Part shown: piece after piece, positions 16,717 through 25,572 of the stretch
How the letters are laid out: each line of letters begins with the position of its first letter
Numbering within the stretch: position 1 is the first letter of the stretch
Origin: Catellatospora bangladeshensis
GTDB lineage: Bacteria > Actinomycetota > Actinomycetes > Mycobacteriales > Micromonosporaceae
Direction of reading: 5' to 3'
Length of the DNA stretch: 64,000 bases
Assembly (NCBI RefSeq): GCF_016862575.1
Contig: NZ_BONF01000004.1
Span: 62,001 to 126,000, forward strand
Position numbers and translations under genes: made by a program
Notes under the pieces: model-generated
The model's input: the letters and a program-made list of their open reading frames with translations, nothing else
Database searches by the model: none
Told to the model about the DNA's origin: nothing

Positions 16717-18657
16717 CGCGACGAGGATGGGGCGCATCATCTCGTTGTCTTCGTGTTCGAGCATGTGGCAATGCCAGACGAAGCGGCCGGGGAGGTCGAA
16801 GACCGCTTTGACGCGGGTCACCTCGCCGGAGTGGGCCAGCACGGTGTCCTTGCGGCCGGATTCCCAGGCCTCGGCGGGGCGGGGTTTGGGCGGGATGCCG
16901 AAGGGCTGGCGGCTGATCACCTCGAACTGCACCTGGTGCAGGTGGACCGTGTGCGAGTGGTCGGTGAAGTTGAGGATCTCCCAGGTCTCGCTGCGGCCGG
17001 GCACCGGCTTCTCGGTCGGGGCGTCGTGCCAGCGCAGGTGGGTCTGGGTGCGGTCGGGGGCCACGGTGCCGAGCATCGCGACCCGGTGGTTGACGCCGGT
17101 CAGGGCGGCCGAGGGCAGCTCGTCCAGCAGGACGCGCCAGCTCGCGGCGGAGTCGGGCAGCGGGGTTGCGGCAGGCAGGGTCAGGTGCTCCGGGGGCACG
17201 CTGGTGTCCCTGCCGCGCAGGCCGACGACGAGCAGCTTCATGACCTGGCCGGTGGTGGCCGGGTTCGCCGCCTGGTAGTCGGTGCCGAGCGTCCCGGCGG
17301 CGTACGGCACGTCCGGCGCCTCGTTGATCATGTAGAGGGCCGTGTCCTCCTTCAGGCCGGTGAAGTCGACGATCACGTCGGCCCGCTCGCCCGGCCCGAG
17401 CAGCAGCTGGTCCAGGCGCACCGGGGTGCGCAGCCAGCCGCCGTCCGAGCCGATCTGCCAGAACGGCACCGCCGCCGTGGCCGGGCGGGGCGCCGTCGCG
17501 CCGGCGGCGATCTTCAGGATGAAGCTGCGCGAGTTGCTGCCGTTGAGCACGCGGAACCGGTAGCGGCGCGGCTCCACCGTCAGCTGCGGCCAGGTGCGGC
17601 CGTTCACCACCACCGTGTCGGCCAGGTACGCCGGGTTCCAGACCGGGGCGATGTCGCTGACCGGCGCGTACGGCCCGGCGAAGGCGTCGTGGAACTGGCT
17701 GCGGCTGTCCGGGTAGTACAGCGAGCCGTCCCTGCGGAACGAGCGGTCCTGGATGACCAGCGGGATCTCGTAGTAGCGGGTGCCGTCCGGGTCGTCGGGG
17801 CGGGGCGCCGGACCGGGCAGGGTGCCCTCGGGCAGGTCGCCGTCGCCGCCGCGCAGCAGGTAGAAGCCGACCGGACCGGCGTACACGTTGAGCCGGGTCA
17901 GGCCGAGCGTGTGGTCGTGGTACCACAGCGTGCCCGGGGCCTGGTCGTTGTCGTAGCGGAACACGGCCTCGCCCGGCCGCCAGCGCGCGCCGTAGCTCTC
18001 CGCCTTCTCCCGCATCGCCGCGTAGTCGGAACCGGCCGCGGCGAACCCGCGCGGCAGGTCGGCGTGCGGCAGGTACCAGGCCGTCGGGTAGCCGTCGGCC
18101 TCCTCCGTGGCGTGCGCCCCGTGCACGTGCGTCACGATCGGCACGGGGCCGGTGTACTGCCGCGGCGTGCTGGTGAGGTGGGCGGGCAGGTCCTGGTGGC
18201 CCGCGCCGCCGGCCGGGTTGGCCCAGTGCAGCGTCTGGTCCACCGGCAGCAGGTGCGGGCGCGCCCGGCCCTTGCCGTCGACCAGGCCGTTGATCCAGGT
18301 CACCTCGACCGGGCGGTCCACCCGCGCCTCGATGGTGCGGGCCGGGTAGCCGAACGTGCCGCCGTGGGCGGCCGAGCCGTACCCCCAGACCGTGGTCTTC
18401 GGCAGGCCCGGCGGGAGGATCTGCTGGCGGAACTGCCGCACCGCCACCGCGTAGTGGTCGGTCCCGCCCTTGCGGGAGACCGCCGGCATGGCCGCCGGGA
18501 TCGGCAGGCGGGTCTTGTACTTGTGGATCTTCGTGGCGTCGAGCTTCTGCGCCGCGACCGCCGCGGCGGCCGCGCGGGCGGCGCTCGCCGGGGACGGGAT
18601 CAGCAGCGCCGCGCCCGAGAGCACGCCGGTGGTCAGTAGTTGTCGTCGGGAAGGCAT
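16714..18657 (-). CDS. Tat-exported multicopper oxidase (CotA/bilirubin-oxidase-like)
   Basis: A 647-residue three-domain cupredoxin oxidase that couples substrate oxidation to reduction of oxygen to water. The N-terminus SRRQLLTTGVLSGAALL is a twin-arginine signal. Copper ligands are seen in HVHGAH, WYHDHTLG, HTVHLHQVQFEV and the C-terminal VWHCHMLEHEDNEMM, which has the Cys for type-1 copper and a Met as probable axial ligand. I chose the ATG at 18657 because AAGGG lies 7 bases upstream; a GTG 18 bases earlier lacks a ribosome site. Possible roles are copper tolerance, pigment formation, or oxidative coupling of a nearby polyketide. It lies next to the type II polyketide genes, but B2 separates the transcripts. 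Confidence 0.92.
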   Translation of the reverse strand: MPSRRQLLTTGVLSGAALLIPSPASAARAAAAAVAAQKLDATKIHKYKTRLPIPAAMPAVSRKGGTDHYAVAVRQFRQQILPPGLPKTTVWGYGSAAHGGTFGYPARTIEARVDRPVEVTWINGLVDGKGRARPHLLPVDQTLHWANPAGGAGHQDLPAHLTSTPRQYTGPVPIVTHVHGAHATEEADGYPTAWYLPHADLPRGFAAAGSDYAAMREKAESYGARWRPGEAVFRYDNDQAPGTLWYHDHTLGLTRLNVYAGPVGFYLLRGGDGDLPEGTLPGPAPRPDDPDGTRYYEIPLVIQDRSFRRDGSLYYPDSRSQFHDAFAGPYAPVSDIAPVWNPAYLADTVVVNGRTWPQLTVEPRRYRFRVLNGSNSRSFILKIAAGATAPRPATAAVPFWQIGSDGGWLRTPVRLDQLLLGPGERADVIVDFTGLKEDTALYMINEAPDVPYAAGTLGTDYQAANPATTGQVMKLLVVGLRGRDTSVPPEHLTLPAATPLPDSAASWRVLLDELPSAALTGVNHRVAMLGTVAPDRTQTHLRWHDAPTEKPVPGRSETWEILNFTDHSHTVHLHQVQFEVISRQPFGIPPKPRPAEAWESGRKDTVLAHSGEVTRVKAVFDLPGRFVWHCHMLEHEDNEMMRPILVA

Positions 18658-18834
18658 GGCACGCCCTTCGGTCACCGGTGTCGGAGGACCTGGCGTGCGG
18701 CGCAGAAAGCCTGGAAGGACAATTTGTCCGATTTGCCAGGAACTCCGTCACCCTACCGACCGACCACCACCAGGACACTTAGGCGCACCGACCGACCCGC
18801 CCGCGAAGATCGCCGTCTCCCCGCCGGACCGCGC

Positions 18835-18899
18835 AAGATCGCCGTCCCGTGTCGAAAAGTGCGGCTGGGCCACAGGTTTCGACACGAGACGGCGATCTT
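18835..18899. repeat. GATC palindrome, family B copy 2
   Basis: The arms 18835-18857 and 18877-18899 match at 22 of 23 positions (start AAGATCGCCGTC). The loop AGTGCGGCTGGGCCACAGG is close to that of B1. An extra copy of the arm start (AAGATCGCCGTC) occurs just upstream at 18806. It lies 10 bases downstream of the KS-beta stop in the minus direction, as a terminator would. The rest of the 18658-18908 gap holds only the oxidase ribosome site. Confidence 0.87.
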
Positions 18900-18908
18900 C
18901 GCTCGGTG

Positions 18909-20129
18909 CTAGGGGGCGGTGAGGAGGACGGCGGCGTTGAAGCCGCCGATGCCGCGGGCGACGACCAGGGCGCGGTGGAGCGGGGCGGGGCGGGGCGCGT
19001 CCAGGACCAGGTCCAGGTCCGCGCAGGCGGGGGCGACCGTGGTCACGTTGATCGTCGGCGGGATGACCTGGTCGCGCAGGGACAGCAGGGCGGTGGCCAG
19101 GTCGAGCCCGCCCGCCCCGGCCGCCAGCCGCCCGGTCGCCGTCTTCGGCGCGGTGACCGGCACGCGGCGCGCCCCGAACACCTCCGTCAGCGCCCGCGCC
19201 TCGGCCGCGTCCAGCTCCGGCACCCCGGCCGCGTCGGCGAACACCACGTCCACCTCGGACGGCGCGCATCCGGCGTCGGCCAGCGCCAGCTCGATCGCGC
19301 GCCGCAGACCCGGCGGCCGCCCGCTGCCCGGCGCCGGGTCGAAGGTCGCGGCGTAGCCGCTGATCTCGCCGTACACCGTGGCCGCCCCGCGCCGGGCGGC
19401 GGCCTCGGGCTGCTCGACGATGAGGATCGCGCCGCCCTCGCCGGGGATCCAGCCGTTCGCGTCGGCGTCGAACGGCAGGTACGCCCGCGCCGGATCCTCC
19501 CGCTCGCTGATCTGCCCCGTCGCGAGCTGCCCGATCCAGCCCCACGGGCACAGCGAGCCGTCGACGCCGCCGGTGACCGCGAGCGGCGTGCCCGCGCGCA
19601 GGTGGCGGCGCGCCTGCCCGACCGCGTCGAGCCCGCCCGCATGGTCGGTGACGACGACGCCGCTGGGCCCGCGCATGCCGTGCCGGATCGAGATCTGCCC
19701 CGTGTTGACGGCGTAGAACCAGGCGAACGACTGGTACGCGCTGACGTGGTCGCCGCCCTTGGCCCAGAGCTTCTCCAGCTCCTTCTGGCCGAACTCGAAG
19801 CCCCCGGCGGAGCTGGCGGTGACCACGCTCATGTCGTACTCGCCGAGCGCGGCCGGGTCGACGCCCGCGTCGGTCAGGGCCGCCGCGGCGGCGGTGAGCG
19901 AGAACCGGGTGACGTGGTCGGTCTGCGCGAGCAGCCGGTCGGGCAGGTACGCGGCCGGGTCGAAGTCACGGATCTCACCGGCCAGCCGGGAGGCGTACGA
20001 CGCCGGGTCGAAGCGCTCGATGCGGCCGATGCCGCAGCGCCCGTCGAGCAGGTTCTTCCAGTACGTCGCGGTGTCCAGGCCGGTCGCGGCGATGACGCCG
20101 AGGCCGGTGACGACGGGTGCGCCGCTCAT
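18909..20129 (-). CDS. Type II polyketide synthase KS-beta (chain length factor)
   Basis: A 406-residue ketosynthase-fold protein that pairs with KS-alpha and sets chain length. It follows KS-alpha with an ATGA overlap, the normal arrangement. The active-site cysteine of ketosynthases is absent, as expected for KS-beta. The residue usually Gln in chain length factors is His here (about His163 in [13 protein letters not shown]). The rest of the fold is intact: [10 protein letters not shown] at the N-terminus, [15 protein letters not shown], and [11 protein letters not shown] at the C-terminus. The Gln is linked to decarboxylation or priming in some systems, so its replacement is notable. Product length cannot be predicted by eye. 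Confidence 0.92.
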   Translation of the reverse strand: MSGAPVVTGLGVIAATGLDTATYWKNLLDGRCGIGRIERFDPASYASRLAGEIRDFDPAAYLPDRLLAQTDHVTRFSLTAAAAALTDAGVDPAALGEYDMSVVTASSAGGFEFGQKELEKLWAKGGDHVSAYQSFAWFYAVNTGQISIRHGMRGPSGVVVTDHAGGLDAVGQARRHLRAGTPLAVTGGVDGSLCPWGWIGQLATGQISEREDPARAYLPFDADANGWIPGEGGAILIVEQPEAAARRGAATVYGEISGYAATFDPAPGSGRPPGLRRAIELALADAGCAPSEVDVVFADAAGVPELDAAEARALTEVFGARRVPVTAPKTATGRLAAGAGGLDLATALLSLRDQVIPPTINVTTVAPACADLDLVLDAPRPAPLHRALVVARGIGGFNAAVLLTAP

Positions 20130-21394
20130 CGGGCGCCTCCTTCCGGGCGGGCCAGCAGCATCGCGCTCTGGAAGCCGCCGAAGCCGCTGCCGACCGACAG
20201 CACCGCGTCGAGGTGCCGGTCGCGCGCTTCCAGCGGCACGTAGTCCAGATCGCACTCGGGGTCGGGCTCGTGCAGGTTGGCGGTGGGCGGCACCACGCCG
20301 TTCACGATGGCCAGCGCGCAGGCGGCCACCTCGATCGCGCCGATGGCGCCGAGCGAGTGCCCGACCATCGACTTGATCGAGCTCATCGGGGTGGCGTACG
20401 CGTGGTCCTTGAGCGCTAGCTTCACCGCGGCGGTCTCGTGCCGGTCGTTCTGCTTGGTGCCCGAGCCGTGCGCGTTGACGTAGCCGATGCGCTCCGGGTT
20501 GAGCTGCGCGAAGTCGAGCGCGCTGCGGATCGCCTCGGCCATCTCGCGGCCGTCGGGGCGCAGCCCGGTCATGTGGAACGCGTTGCAGCGCGAGGCGAAC
20601 CCGACGATCTCGGCGTACACCGGGGCGCCCCGGCGGCGGGCCCGCTCGAAGTCCTCCAGCACGAACATGGCCGAGCCCTCGCCCAGCACGAACCCGTTGC
20701 GGCTGTTGTCGAACGGCCGCGAGGCGTGCGCCGGGTCGTCGTTGCGCGGCGTCGTCGCCTTGATGGCGTCGAAGCAGGCCACGGTGATGGGGGAGATGGG
20801 CGCGTCGGTCGCCCCGCCGACCACCACGTCGGCGCTGCCCTCGCGGATCAGCTCGGCGGCGTACGCGACCGCGTCCAGCCCCGACGTGCAGCCGGTGGAC
20901 ACGACCGCGGCCGGCCCCTCGGCGCCCACGGACCAGGCCACCTCGGCCGCGAACGAGCCCGGCACGTAGTAGTCGTACAGGTGGGGTGAGGTGTGCGTGT
21001 TGTCGACCAGCCAGCGCGCGCCCTTCTGCGACGCGATGACGTACTCGCGCTCCAGGCTCATGGTCGCGCCGACCGCGCTGCCCACGACGGTGCCCAGCCG
21101 GTAGGGGTCCAGCTCGGCGAGTTCGAGGCCGGCGTCGGCGACGGCCTCGGCGGCGGCGACCACCGCGAACTGCGCCGCCCGGTCCATCCGGGCGGTCTGG
21201 ACGGGGGTGAGTCCGCACGCGGCGGGGTCGAAGTCGCACTCGGCGGCGACCTGGGACCGGAACGGCGAGGGGTCGAAGAAGCTGATGGTGCGGGTCGCGG
21301 TGCGACCGGAGGTGAGCAGCTCCCAGAACGCCTTGGCGCCGACGCCCCCCGGCGCCACCACGCCCATCCCGGTAATCACGACACGTCGATGCAT
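20126..21394 (-). CDS. Type II polyketide synthase KS-alpha (ketosynthase)
   Basis: A 422-residue condensing enzyme. Catalytic residues fall at exactly the canonical KS-alpha numbers: Cys169 in [12 protein letters not shown], His309 in [11 protein letters not shown], Lys341 and His346 in [14 protein letters not shown]. It begins [17 protein letters not shown] with AGGAGG about 5 bases upstream. It builds the poly-beta-keto chain on the ACP (25573) together with KS-beta. It is the first gene of the minus-strand pair and is preceded by two CTCAAGT heptads (21445-21462), so SARP activation is likely. Function is clear; the polyketide made is not. Confidence 0.96.
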   Translation of the reverse strand: MHRRVVITGMGVVAPGGVGAKAFWELLTSGRTATRTISFFDPSPFRSQVAAECDFDPAACGLTPVQTARMDRAAQFAVVAAAEAVADAGLELAELDPYRLGTVVGSAVGATMSLEREYVIASQKGARWLVDNTHTSPHLYDYYVPGSFAAEVAWSVGAEGPAAVVSTGCTSGLDAVAYAAELIREGSADVVVGGATDAPISPITVACFDAIKATTPRNDDPAHASRPFDNSRNGFVLGEGSAMFVLEDFERARRRGAPVYAEIVGFASRCNAFHMTGLRPDGREMAEAIRSALDFAQLNPERIGYVNAHGSGTKQNDRHETAAVKLALKDHAYATPMSSIKSMVGHSLGAIGAIEVAACALAIVNGVVPPTANLHEPDPECDLDYVPLEARDRHLDAVLSVGSGFGGFQSAMLLARPEGGAR

Positions 21395-21444
21395 GGACGC
21401 CTCCTACGGGCTCGACGGACCTCCCCTGAGCGTCCCCCGCCCCC

Positions 21445-21462
21445 ACTTGAGCCCCACTTGAG
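21445..21462 (-). promoter_or_regulatory. SARP-type direct repeat upstream of KS-alpha
   Basis: Read on the minus strand, CTCAAGTGGGG occurs twice in tandem with exactly 11 bp spacing (heptad CTCAAGT). SARP regulators bind heptads at 11-bp (one-turn) spacing close to the -10 region. The KS-alpha ATG is 51 bp downstream. The same heptad occurs upstream of the aromatase gene at 22597. Confidence 0.75.
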
Positions 21463-21503
21463 AAATCCCGGACGAGCGAGCCGTCGGCAGCGGCCGCACA
21501 CGC

Positions 21504-21558
21504 GCTTTGCTCTGCACACAAATACGCGACCGTTGCGTATTTGTGTGCAGAGCAAAGC
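21504..21558. terminator. Perfect 24-bp-arm palindrome G after the SARP gene
   Basis: Arms 21504-21527 and 21535-21558 are exactly complementary over 24 bp with a 7-base loop. They include TTTGCTCTGCACACAAAT, rich in A/T for this genome. It lies 24 bases past the SARP stop in the minus direction and upstream of the KS-alpha heptads. It therefore insulates KS-alpha from SARP transcription. It lacks the GATC ends of the other palindromes and has no T-run. Confidence 0.75.
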
Positions 21559-21582
21559 GGCCGGGTCGAGGGGTGGGGACGC

Positions 21583-22419
21583 TCAGGCGGCGGAGACGAG
21601 TTCCGCGGCGGGCTCGTAGGTCCAGGCGGTCTCCAGGGCGGAGGCGGTGTCGAGGACGGGGTCGCCGGTGAGGATGGCGTGCTGGACGCGCTGGATGCGG
21701 CGGGCGGGTTCGAGGCCCAGTTCGCTGATGAGGACGTCGCGCAGGCGGCGGTAGGCGTCCAGGGCGTCGGTGCGGCGGCCGGCCCGGTAGAGGGCGATCA
21801 TGTACTGGGCCTGCAGGTCCTCGTGCAGGGGGTGGCGGGCGGCGAGGCAGCCCAGCTCGCCCAGGATCTCGCGGTGGCGGCCCAGGCCCAGGTCGGCGTC
21901 GATGCGCTGCTTCCAGGTGGCCAGACGGGCTTCTTCGAGCCGGGCCGCCTCGACCCGCAGCACGGGACCGAGGCGCACGTCGACCAGCGCGGAGCCCTGC
22001 CACACGTCGAGGGCGGCGGTGAGCAGGCGCGAGGCGTGCGCGTGGTCGCCGCAGAGCAGGGCCAGCCGGCCCTGGTCGGCGAGGCGCTCGTACTCGTGCA
22101 GGTCGAGCCGGGCGCCGTCGAGCCGCAGCTGGTAGCCGTCGGCGTGGGTGACCAGCAGCTCGCGGGCGACCTGGGCGGGGTCCAGGCCGCAGACCCGGGC
22201 GAGGCTGCGCCGGATCTGCAGGATGTACGTCTGCAACGTGGTCAGCGCGCTGATCGGGGGCTCGTCGTCCCACAGCTCGGTGACCAGCGAGTCGACCGGC
22301 ACCACCCGGTTGGCGTGGACCAGCAGCAGGGCCAGCACCTTACGCGGCTTGGGCGCGGTGAGGTCGCCGCGCAGGCCGCCGCAGCGCACGTCCAGCGGGC
22401 CGAGTACCCGACATTCCAT
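21583..22419 (-). CDS. SARP-family pathway activator (AfsR/DnrI type)
   Basis: A 278-residue regulator. Residues ~1-95 form the OmpR-like winged helix (MECRVLGPLDVRCGG, then KVLALLLVHANRVVPVDSLV and LQTYILQIRRSLAR). Residues ~100-255 are the bacterial transcriptional activation domain (DLHEYERLADQG, then GLEPARRIQRVQHAIL at its end). There is no ATPase domain, so this is a small SARP of the ActII-ORF4/DnrI class. It lies between KS-alpha and the plus-strand biosynthetic operon. The 11-bp-spaced heptads before KS-alpha and before the aromatase gene are its likely targets. Confidence 0.93.
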   Translation of the reverse strand: MECRVLGPLDVRCGGLRGDLTAPKPRKVLALLLVHANRVVPVDSLVTELWDDEPPISALTTLQTYILQIRRSLARVCGLDPAQVARELLVTHADGYQLRLDGARLDLHEYERLADQGRLALLCGDHAHASRLLTAALDVWQGSALVDVRLGPVLRVEAARLEEARLATWKQRIDADLGLGRHREILGELGCLAARHPLHEDLQAQYMIALYRAGRRTDALDAYRRLRDVLISELGLEPARRIQRVQHAILTGDPVLDTASALETAWTYEPAAELVSAA

Positions 22420-22574
22420 GTCCTACCCCCGAGTGGCCGTCGCGCCCGCCGTGTGCGAATGCCGCCTCCACCACTATTAGTGCTGGCGAGGGCACATCTG
22501 ACCCATTCGCCGGAATTGGCGATGATCTCCCGTAACTCGTGCGCTGATCCACCTCTACCGCCTTGACCTGGGCA

Positions 22575-22603
22575 TTCAAGTCGTCTTCGACCGGTTCTCA
22601 AGT
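22575..22603 (+). promoter_or_regulatory. SARP-type heptads upstream of the plus-strand polyketide operon
   Basis: Three heptads with starts 11 bp apart are seen: TTCAAGT (22575), TTCGACC (22586) and CTCAAGT (22597). The third equals the heptad before KS-alpha. The aromatase ATG is 92 bp downstream. The remaining part of the 275-bp divergent region (22420-22694) holds the SARP promoter and no gene. Confidence 0.68.
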
Positions 22604-22694
22604 GGCCGGCTGCGACGGTTCTTGGCAGACGGCTCGCCGCGGAGGACCGCGTGCGGCCGAAATCCCAGCATCCCGGCTCGCTTGAGGAGCGCCG

Positions 22695-23624
22695 ATGTCC
22701 AAGAACAAGGTGTACACCGAGACGCAGCGCGCGGAGGTGGCCGCGCCCGCCGCGGTGGCCTTCGAGATCGTCAACGACCTGCGGCACTGGCCGCAGTTCT
22801 TCCCCGACGGCGTGCACGCCGAGCCGGACCCCGACGGCGGCCAGGTGCGCTGGTGGGCGCTGGAGGGCGAGGGGGTCCGGCAGTGGACCACCCGGCGCAC
22901 CGTGGACAAGCAGCACCTGCGGGTGGTCACCGAGCAGACCGACTGCGCCGCGCCGCTGCAGTCGATCCGGACCGAGTGGACGTTCACGCCGCAGGGCGAG
23001 AAGTCGTGCGAGGCGGAGCTGACGATCACGGTCACCGCGGCGCCGGGCGCCGAGGGCGCGGACGCCGCCGCCGCGCAGCTCGACGGGGCCGCCGCGCTCG
23101 TCGCGAAGGTGGGCGGGCTGGCCGAGCGGTGGGGCGAGCTGGAGCAGCTGGTCATCGAGTTCGAGGACCCGCTGTTCATCGCCGGGCAGCCGCAGCAGGT
23201 GTACGAGTTCCTCTACGCGGCCGACAAGTGGCCCGAGCGGGTGCCGCACGTGACCGCGCTGAACATGACCGAGGACCAGCCGGGCGTGCAGTTCTTCGAC
23301 ATGGACACGGTCACCCCGGAGGGCCGCGCGCACACCACCCGCTCGGTGCGCATCTGCCTGCCGCACAAAATCATCTACAAGCAGATCGGCCTGCCGAAGC
23401 TGCTGGACGCGCACACCGGCCACTGGCACTTCCAGCACACGCCCGAGGGCGTCACGGTGACCGCGCGGCACACCGCCACCATCAAGCCGTCCGCGCTGGA
23501 CCTGCTCGGCGACGGCACCACGGTCGCCGACGCGCGCCGCTACCTGCGCCGGGTGCTCAGCACCAACTCGCTGCAGACGCTGCGCCACGCGCAGGCGTAC
23601 GCCGAGGAGCCGGCTCGTGCCTAG
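22695..23624 (+). CDS. Didomain polyketide aromatase/cyclase
   Basis: A 309-residue protein with two START/SRPBCC domains, residues ~5-150 and ~155-300. The first domain has AAPAAVAFEIVNDLRHWPQF and the second AGQPQQVYEFLYAADKWPER, the repeated phrase of this family. It closes and aromatises the first ring of the nascent poly-beta-ketone. In the family, didomain enzymes usually act on chains reduced at C9 by a ketoreductase, yet no ketoreductase gene is in this cluster. The ATG has GAGGAG upstream. It heads the plus-strand operon and overlaps the next gene by 8 bases. The reading frame ends in TAG, unlike most neighbours. Confidence 0.93.
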   Translation: MSKNKVYTETQRAEVAAPAAVAFEIVNDLRHWPQFFPDGVHAEPDPDGGQVRWWALEGEGVRQWTTRRTVDKQHLRVVTEQTDCAAPLQSIRTEWTFTPQGEKSCEAELTITVTAAPGAEGADAAAAQLDGAAALVAKVGGLAERWGELEQLVIEFEDPLFIAGQPQQVYEFLYAADKWPERVPHVTALNMTEDQPGVQFFDMDTVTPEGRAHTTRSVRICLPHKIIYKQIGLPKLLDAHTGHWHFQHTPEGVTVTARHTATIKPSALDLLGDGTTVADARRYLRRVLSTNSLQTLRHAQAYAEEPARA

Positions 23625-25536
23625 GGCCGCCACCGGCTCGCTGGCGGCGCAGGAGCGGGAGCTGGAAGGGGTGCTCGCCCGCGCGGGCGGCACCCTGGAC
23701 GGGCTGCTGCGCCGGGCCGCGGCGGTCGCGCCGCACCGCAGCGCGATCCAGACCGGCTCCCGTGCCCTCACCTTCGGTGAGCTGGACGCGGCCGCCGACG
23801 CGTTCGCCGCGAAGCTGTCCGCGCTGCTGCCCCCGGGCGGCGGCGCGGGCGGCCTGCCGGGCGCCGTGGTCGGTGTCGCGGCGGCGCTGCACCCGTCGTT
23901 CGCGATCGCCTACTACGGCACGGTGCGCGCGGGCCACGTGTGCGCCGTGATCAACCCGCTGCAGGGCGCGGAGGAGCTGGCGTACGCGCTGGAGCTGGCC
24001 CGGGTGCGGGTGCTGATCGGGGTGGCCGACATGGCCGACCGGCTGGAGCGCATCCGGCTGGACCTGCCGGACCTGGCCCACGTGTACTACCTGGACCGGC
24101 CCGGCGAGCACTGCGTGCCGGCGGGCGGCCGGGCCGGGCAGGCCGCGCGCTTCCCGGCCGTGCCGCACGACCCGGACGACGTGGCGGTGCTGCAGTTCAC
24201 CAGCGGCACCACCGGGCGCCCCAAGGCCGTGCTGCTCACCCACCGCAACCTCGTCTACAACGCGGCGCAGGTGGCGCAGGTGCACGGGCTCGGGCCGGAG
24301 TCGGTCACGCTCAACCACCTGCCGACATACCACCCGATGCACCTGAACTCCGCGGTCCATGCCGCGGCGACCCAGGTGCTGTGCCCGGACGCGGACCCGG
24401 CGCAGGCCGTCGCGACGGCCGCCCGGTCCGGTGCGACGCACTTCTACAGCCTGCCGGTGCGGCTGGCCCGGATGGCCGCGGACCCGCGCCTGCCCACCTG
24501 GCGCATGCCGGGGGTACGGGCGGTGCTGTCCGGCGGCTCGGCCCTGGCCCCGGCCGCGGCGGCCCGGCTCTGCGCCGGGCTCGGCGTGCCGGTCATCCAG
24601 GGGTACGGCCTGGCCGAGACCGCGCCGCTGACCCACTGTGACCGGATCGACCGGCCGTCGGCGGGTTCGGTGGGCGGGCCGGTCGCCGCCACCGAGTGCC
24701 GGGTCGTCGACCTGGACTCCCGGCAGCCGCTGCCCGCGGGCACCCCCGGCGAGGTGCAGGTGCGCGGCCCGCAGCTGATGGCGGGCTACCTGACGCCGGA
24801 CGGGATCGGGCGCCCGTTCGACGCCGAGGGCTGGTTCGACACCGGGGACGTGGGCCGCCTCGACGACGAGGGCACCCTGTTCCTGGTCGACCGGCTCAAG
24901 GACGTCTTCAAGTGCGACAACTGGCTGGTGTCGCCGGTCGAGCTGGAGCGCGTCATCATGCGCCACCCGGCGGTCACCGACTGCATGGTCGTCGACATGC
25001 CGCACGAGTACCGCGGCGCGGTCGCCTACGCCCTGGTCGTCACCGACGACGAGGACGTCGCCGCCGAGCAGATCACCGCGTTCGTCAACGCCGGCCTGCC
25101 CGAGTACCAGCACCTGCACGGCATCGAGCTGGTCCGGGAGATCCCGCGCTCGCCCAACGGCAAAGCCCGCCGCCGGGACGTGCGCACCCACGTACACGAG
25201 CGGCACCGCGCCGCGTCCGAGAGGAGCGACCACATGGTCACGTTCATCAACAAGATCACCGTCAACGGCGACGTCGCCCGGTTCGAGCAGGTGCTCGACG
25301 AGATCTCCGCGTACATGCAGGCCCAGCCGGGCTTCATCGGCCGCCAGCTCTACCGCTCGCGCCGCCAGCCGGAGGTCTTCATCGAGACCGCGCAGTGGGC
25401 CGACGCGGCCGCGCACGCCAAGGCCGTGCAGACGCCGGGCTTCCGGGAGCAGGTCATGAAGCTGGCCGGGCTGGCCGTGCCGGAGCACGACCTGTACGAC
25501 GCGGTGGGCGAGCACGCCCCCGTCGCCGTGCGCTGA
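23617..25536 (+). CDS. Acyl-CoA ligase fused to an ABM-type monooxygenase domain
   Basis: A 639-residue fusion. Residues ~20-530 are an AMP-forming acyl-CoA ligase with the P-loop FTSGTTGRPKAV, GYGLAETAPLTH, WFDTGDVGRLD and the C-terminal catalytic Lys in SPNGKARRR. Residues 540-639 (start MVTFINKITVNGDV) are an antibiotic-biosynthesis-monooxygenase (ABM, dimeric ferredoxin-like) domain, normally a separate protein that oxidises aromatic polyketides without cofactors. The internal Met540 codon at 25234 has GAGAGGAG about 7 bases upstream, so the ABM part may also be made alone. The ligase could activate a starter or side-chain acid. The GTG start overlaps the aromatase stop. Confidence 0.88.
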   Translation: MPRAATGSLAAQERELEGVLARAGGTLDGLLRRAAAVAPHRSAIQTGSRALTFGELDAAADAFAAKLSALLPPGGGAGGLPGAVVGVAAALHPSFAIAYYGTVRAGHVCAVINPLQGAEELAYALELARVRVLIGVADMADRLERIRLDLPDLAHVYYLDRPGEHCVPAGGRAGQAARFPAVPHDPDDVAVLQFTSGTTGRPKAVLLTHRNLVYNAAQVAQVHGLGPESVTLNHLPTYHPMHLNSAVHAAATQVLCPDADPAQAVATAARSGATHFYSLPVRLARMAADPRLPTWRMPGVRAVLSGGSALAPAAAARLCAGLGVPVIQGYGLAETAPLTHCDRIDRPSAGSVGGPVAATECRVVDLDSRQPLPAGTPGEVQVRGPQLMAGYLTPDGIGRPFDAEGWFDTGDVGRLDDEGTLFLVDRLKDVFKCDNWLVSPVELERVIMRHPAVTDCMVVDMPHEYRGAVAYALVVTDDEDVAAEQITAFVNAGLPEYQHLHGIELVREIPRSPNGKARRRDVRTHVHERHRAASERSDHMVTFINKITVNGDVARFEQVLDEISAYMQAQPGFIGRQLYRSRRQPEVFIETAQWADAAAHAKAVQTPGFREQVMKLAGLAVPEHDLYDAVGEHAPVAVR

Positions 25537-25572
25537 CCGACATGTCCGATCCGAAGTGGAAGGGAGCGCGTC

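Noticed and set aside
18711-18745. Possible third family D copy near TTTGTCCGATTTGCCAGG
   Set aside because: Only about 15 bases resemble the D arm, and there is no matching second arm or loop, so it is treated as chance.
18909-21394. Fatty-acid FabF pair instead of polyketide KS-alpha/KS-beta
   Set aside because: The second protein lacks the active-site Cys, the pair overlaps, and SARP, aromatase and ACP genes are adjacent. This is the type II polyketide arrangement.
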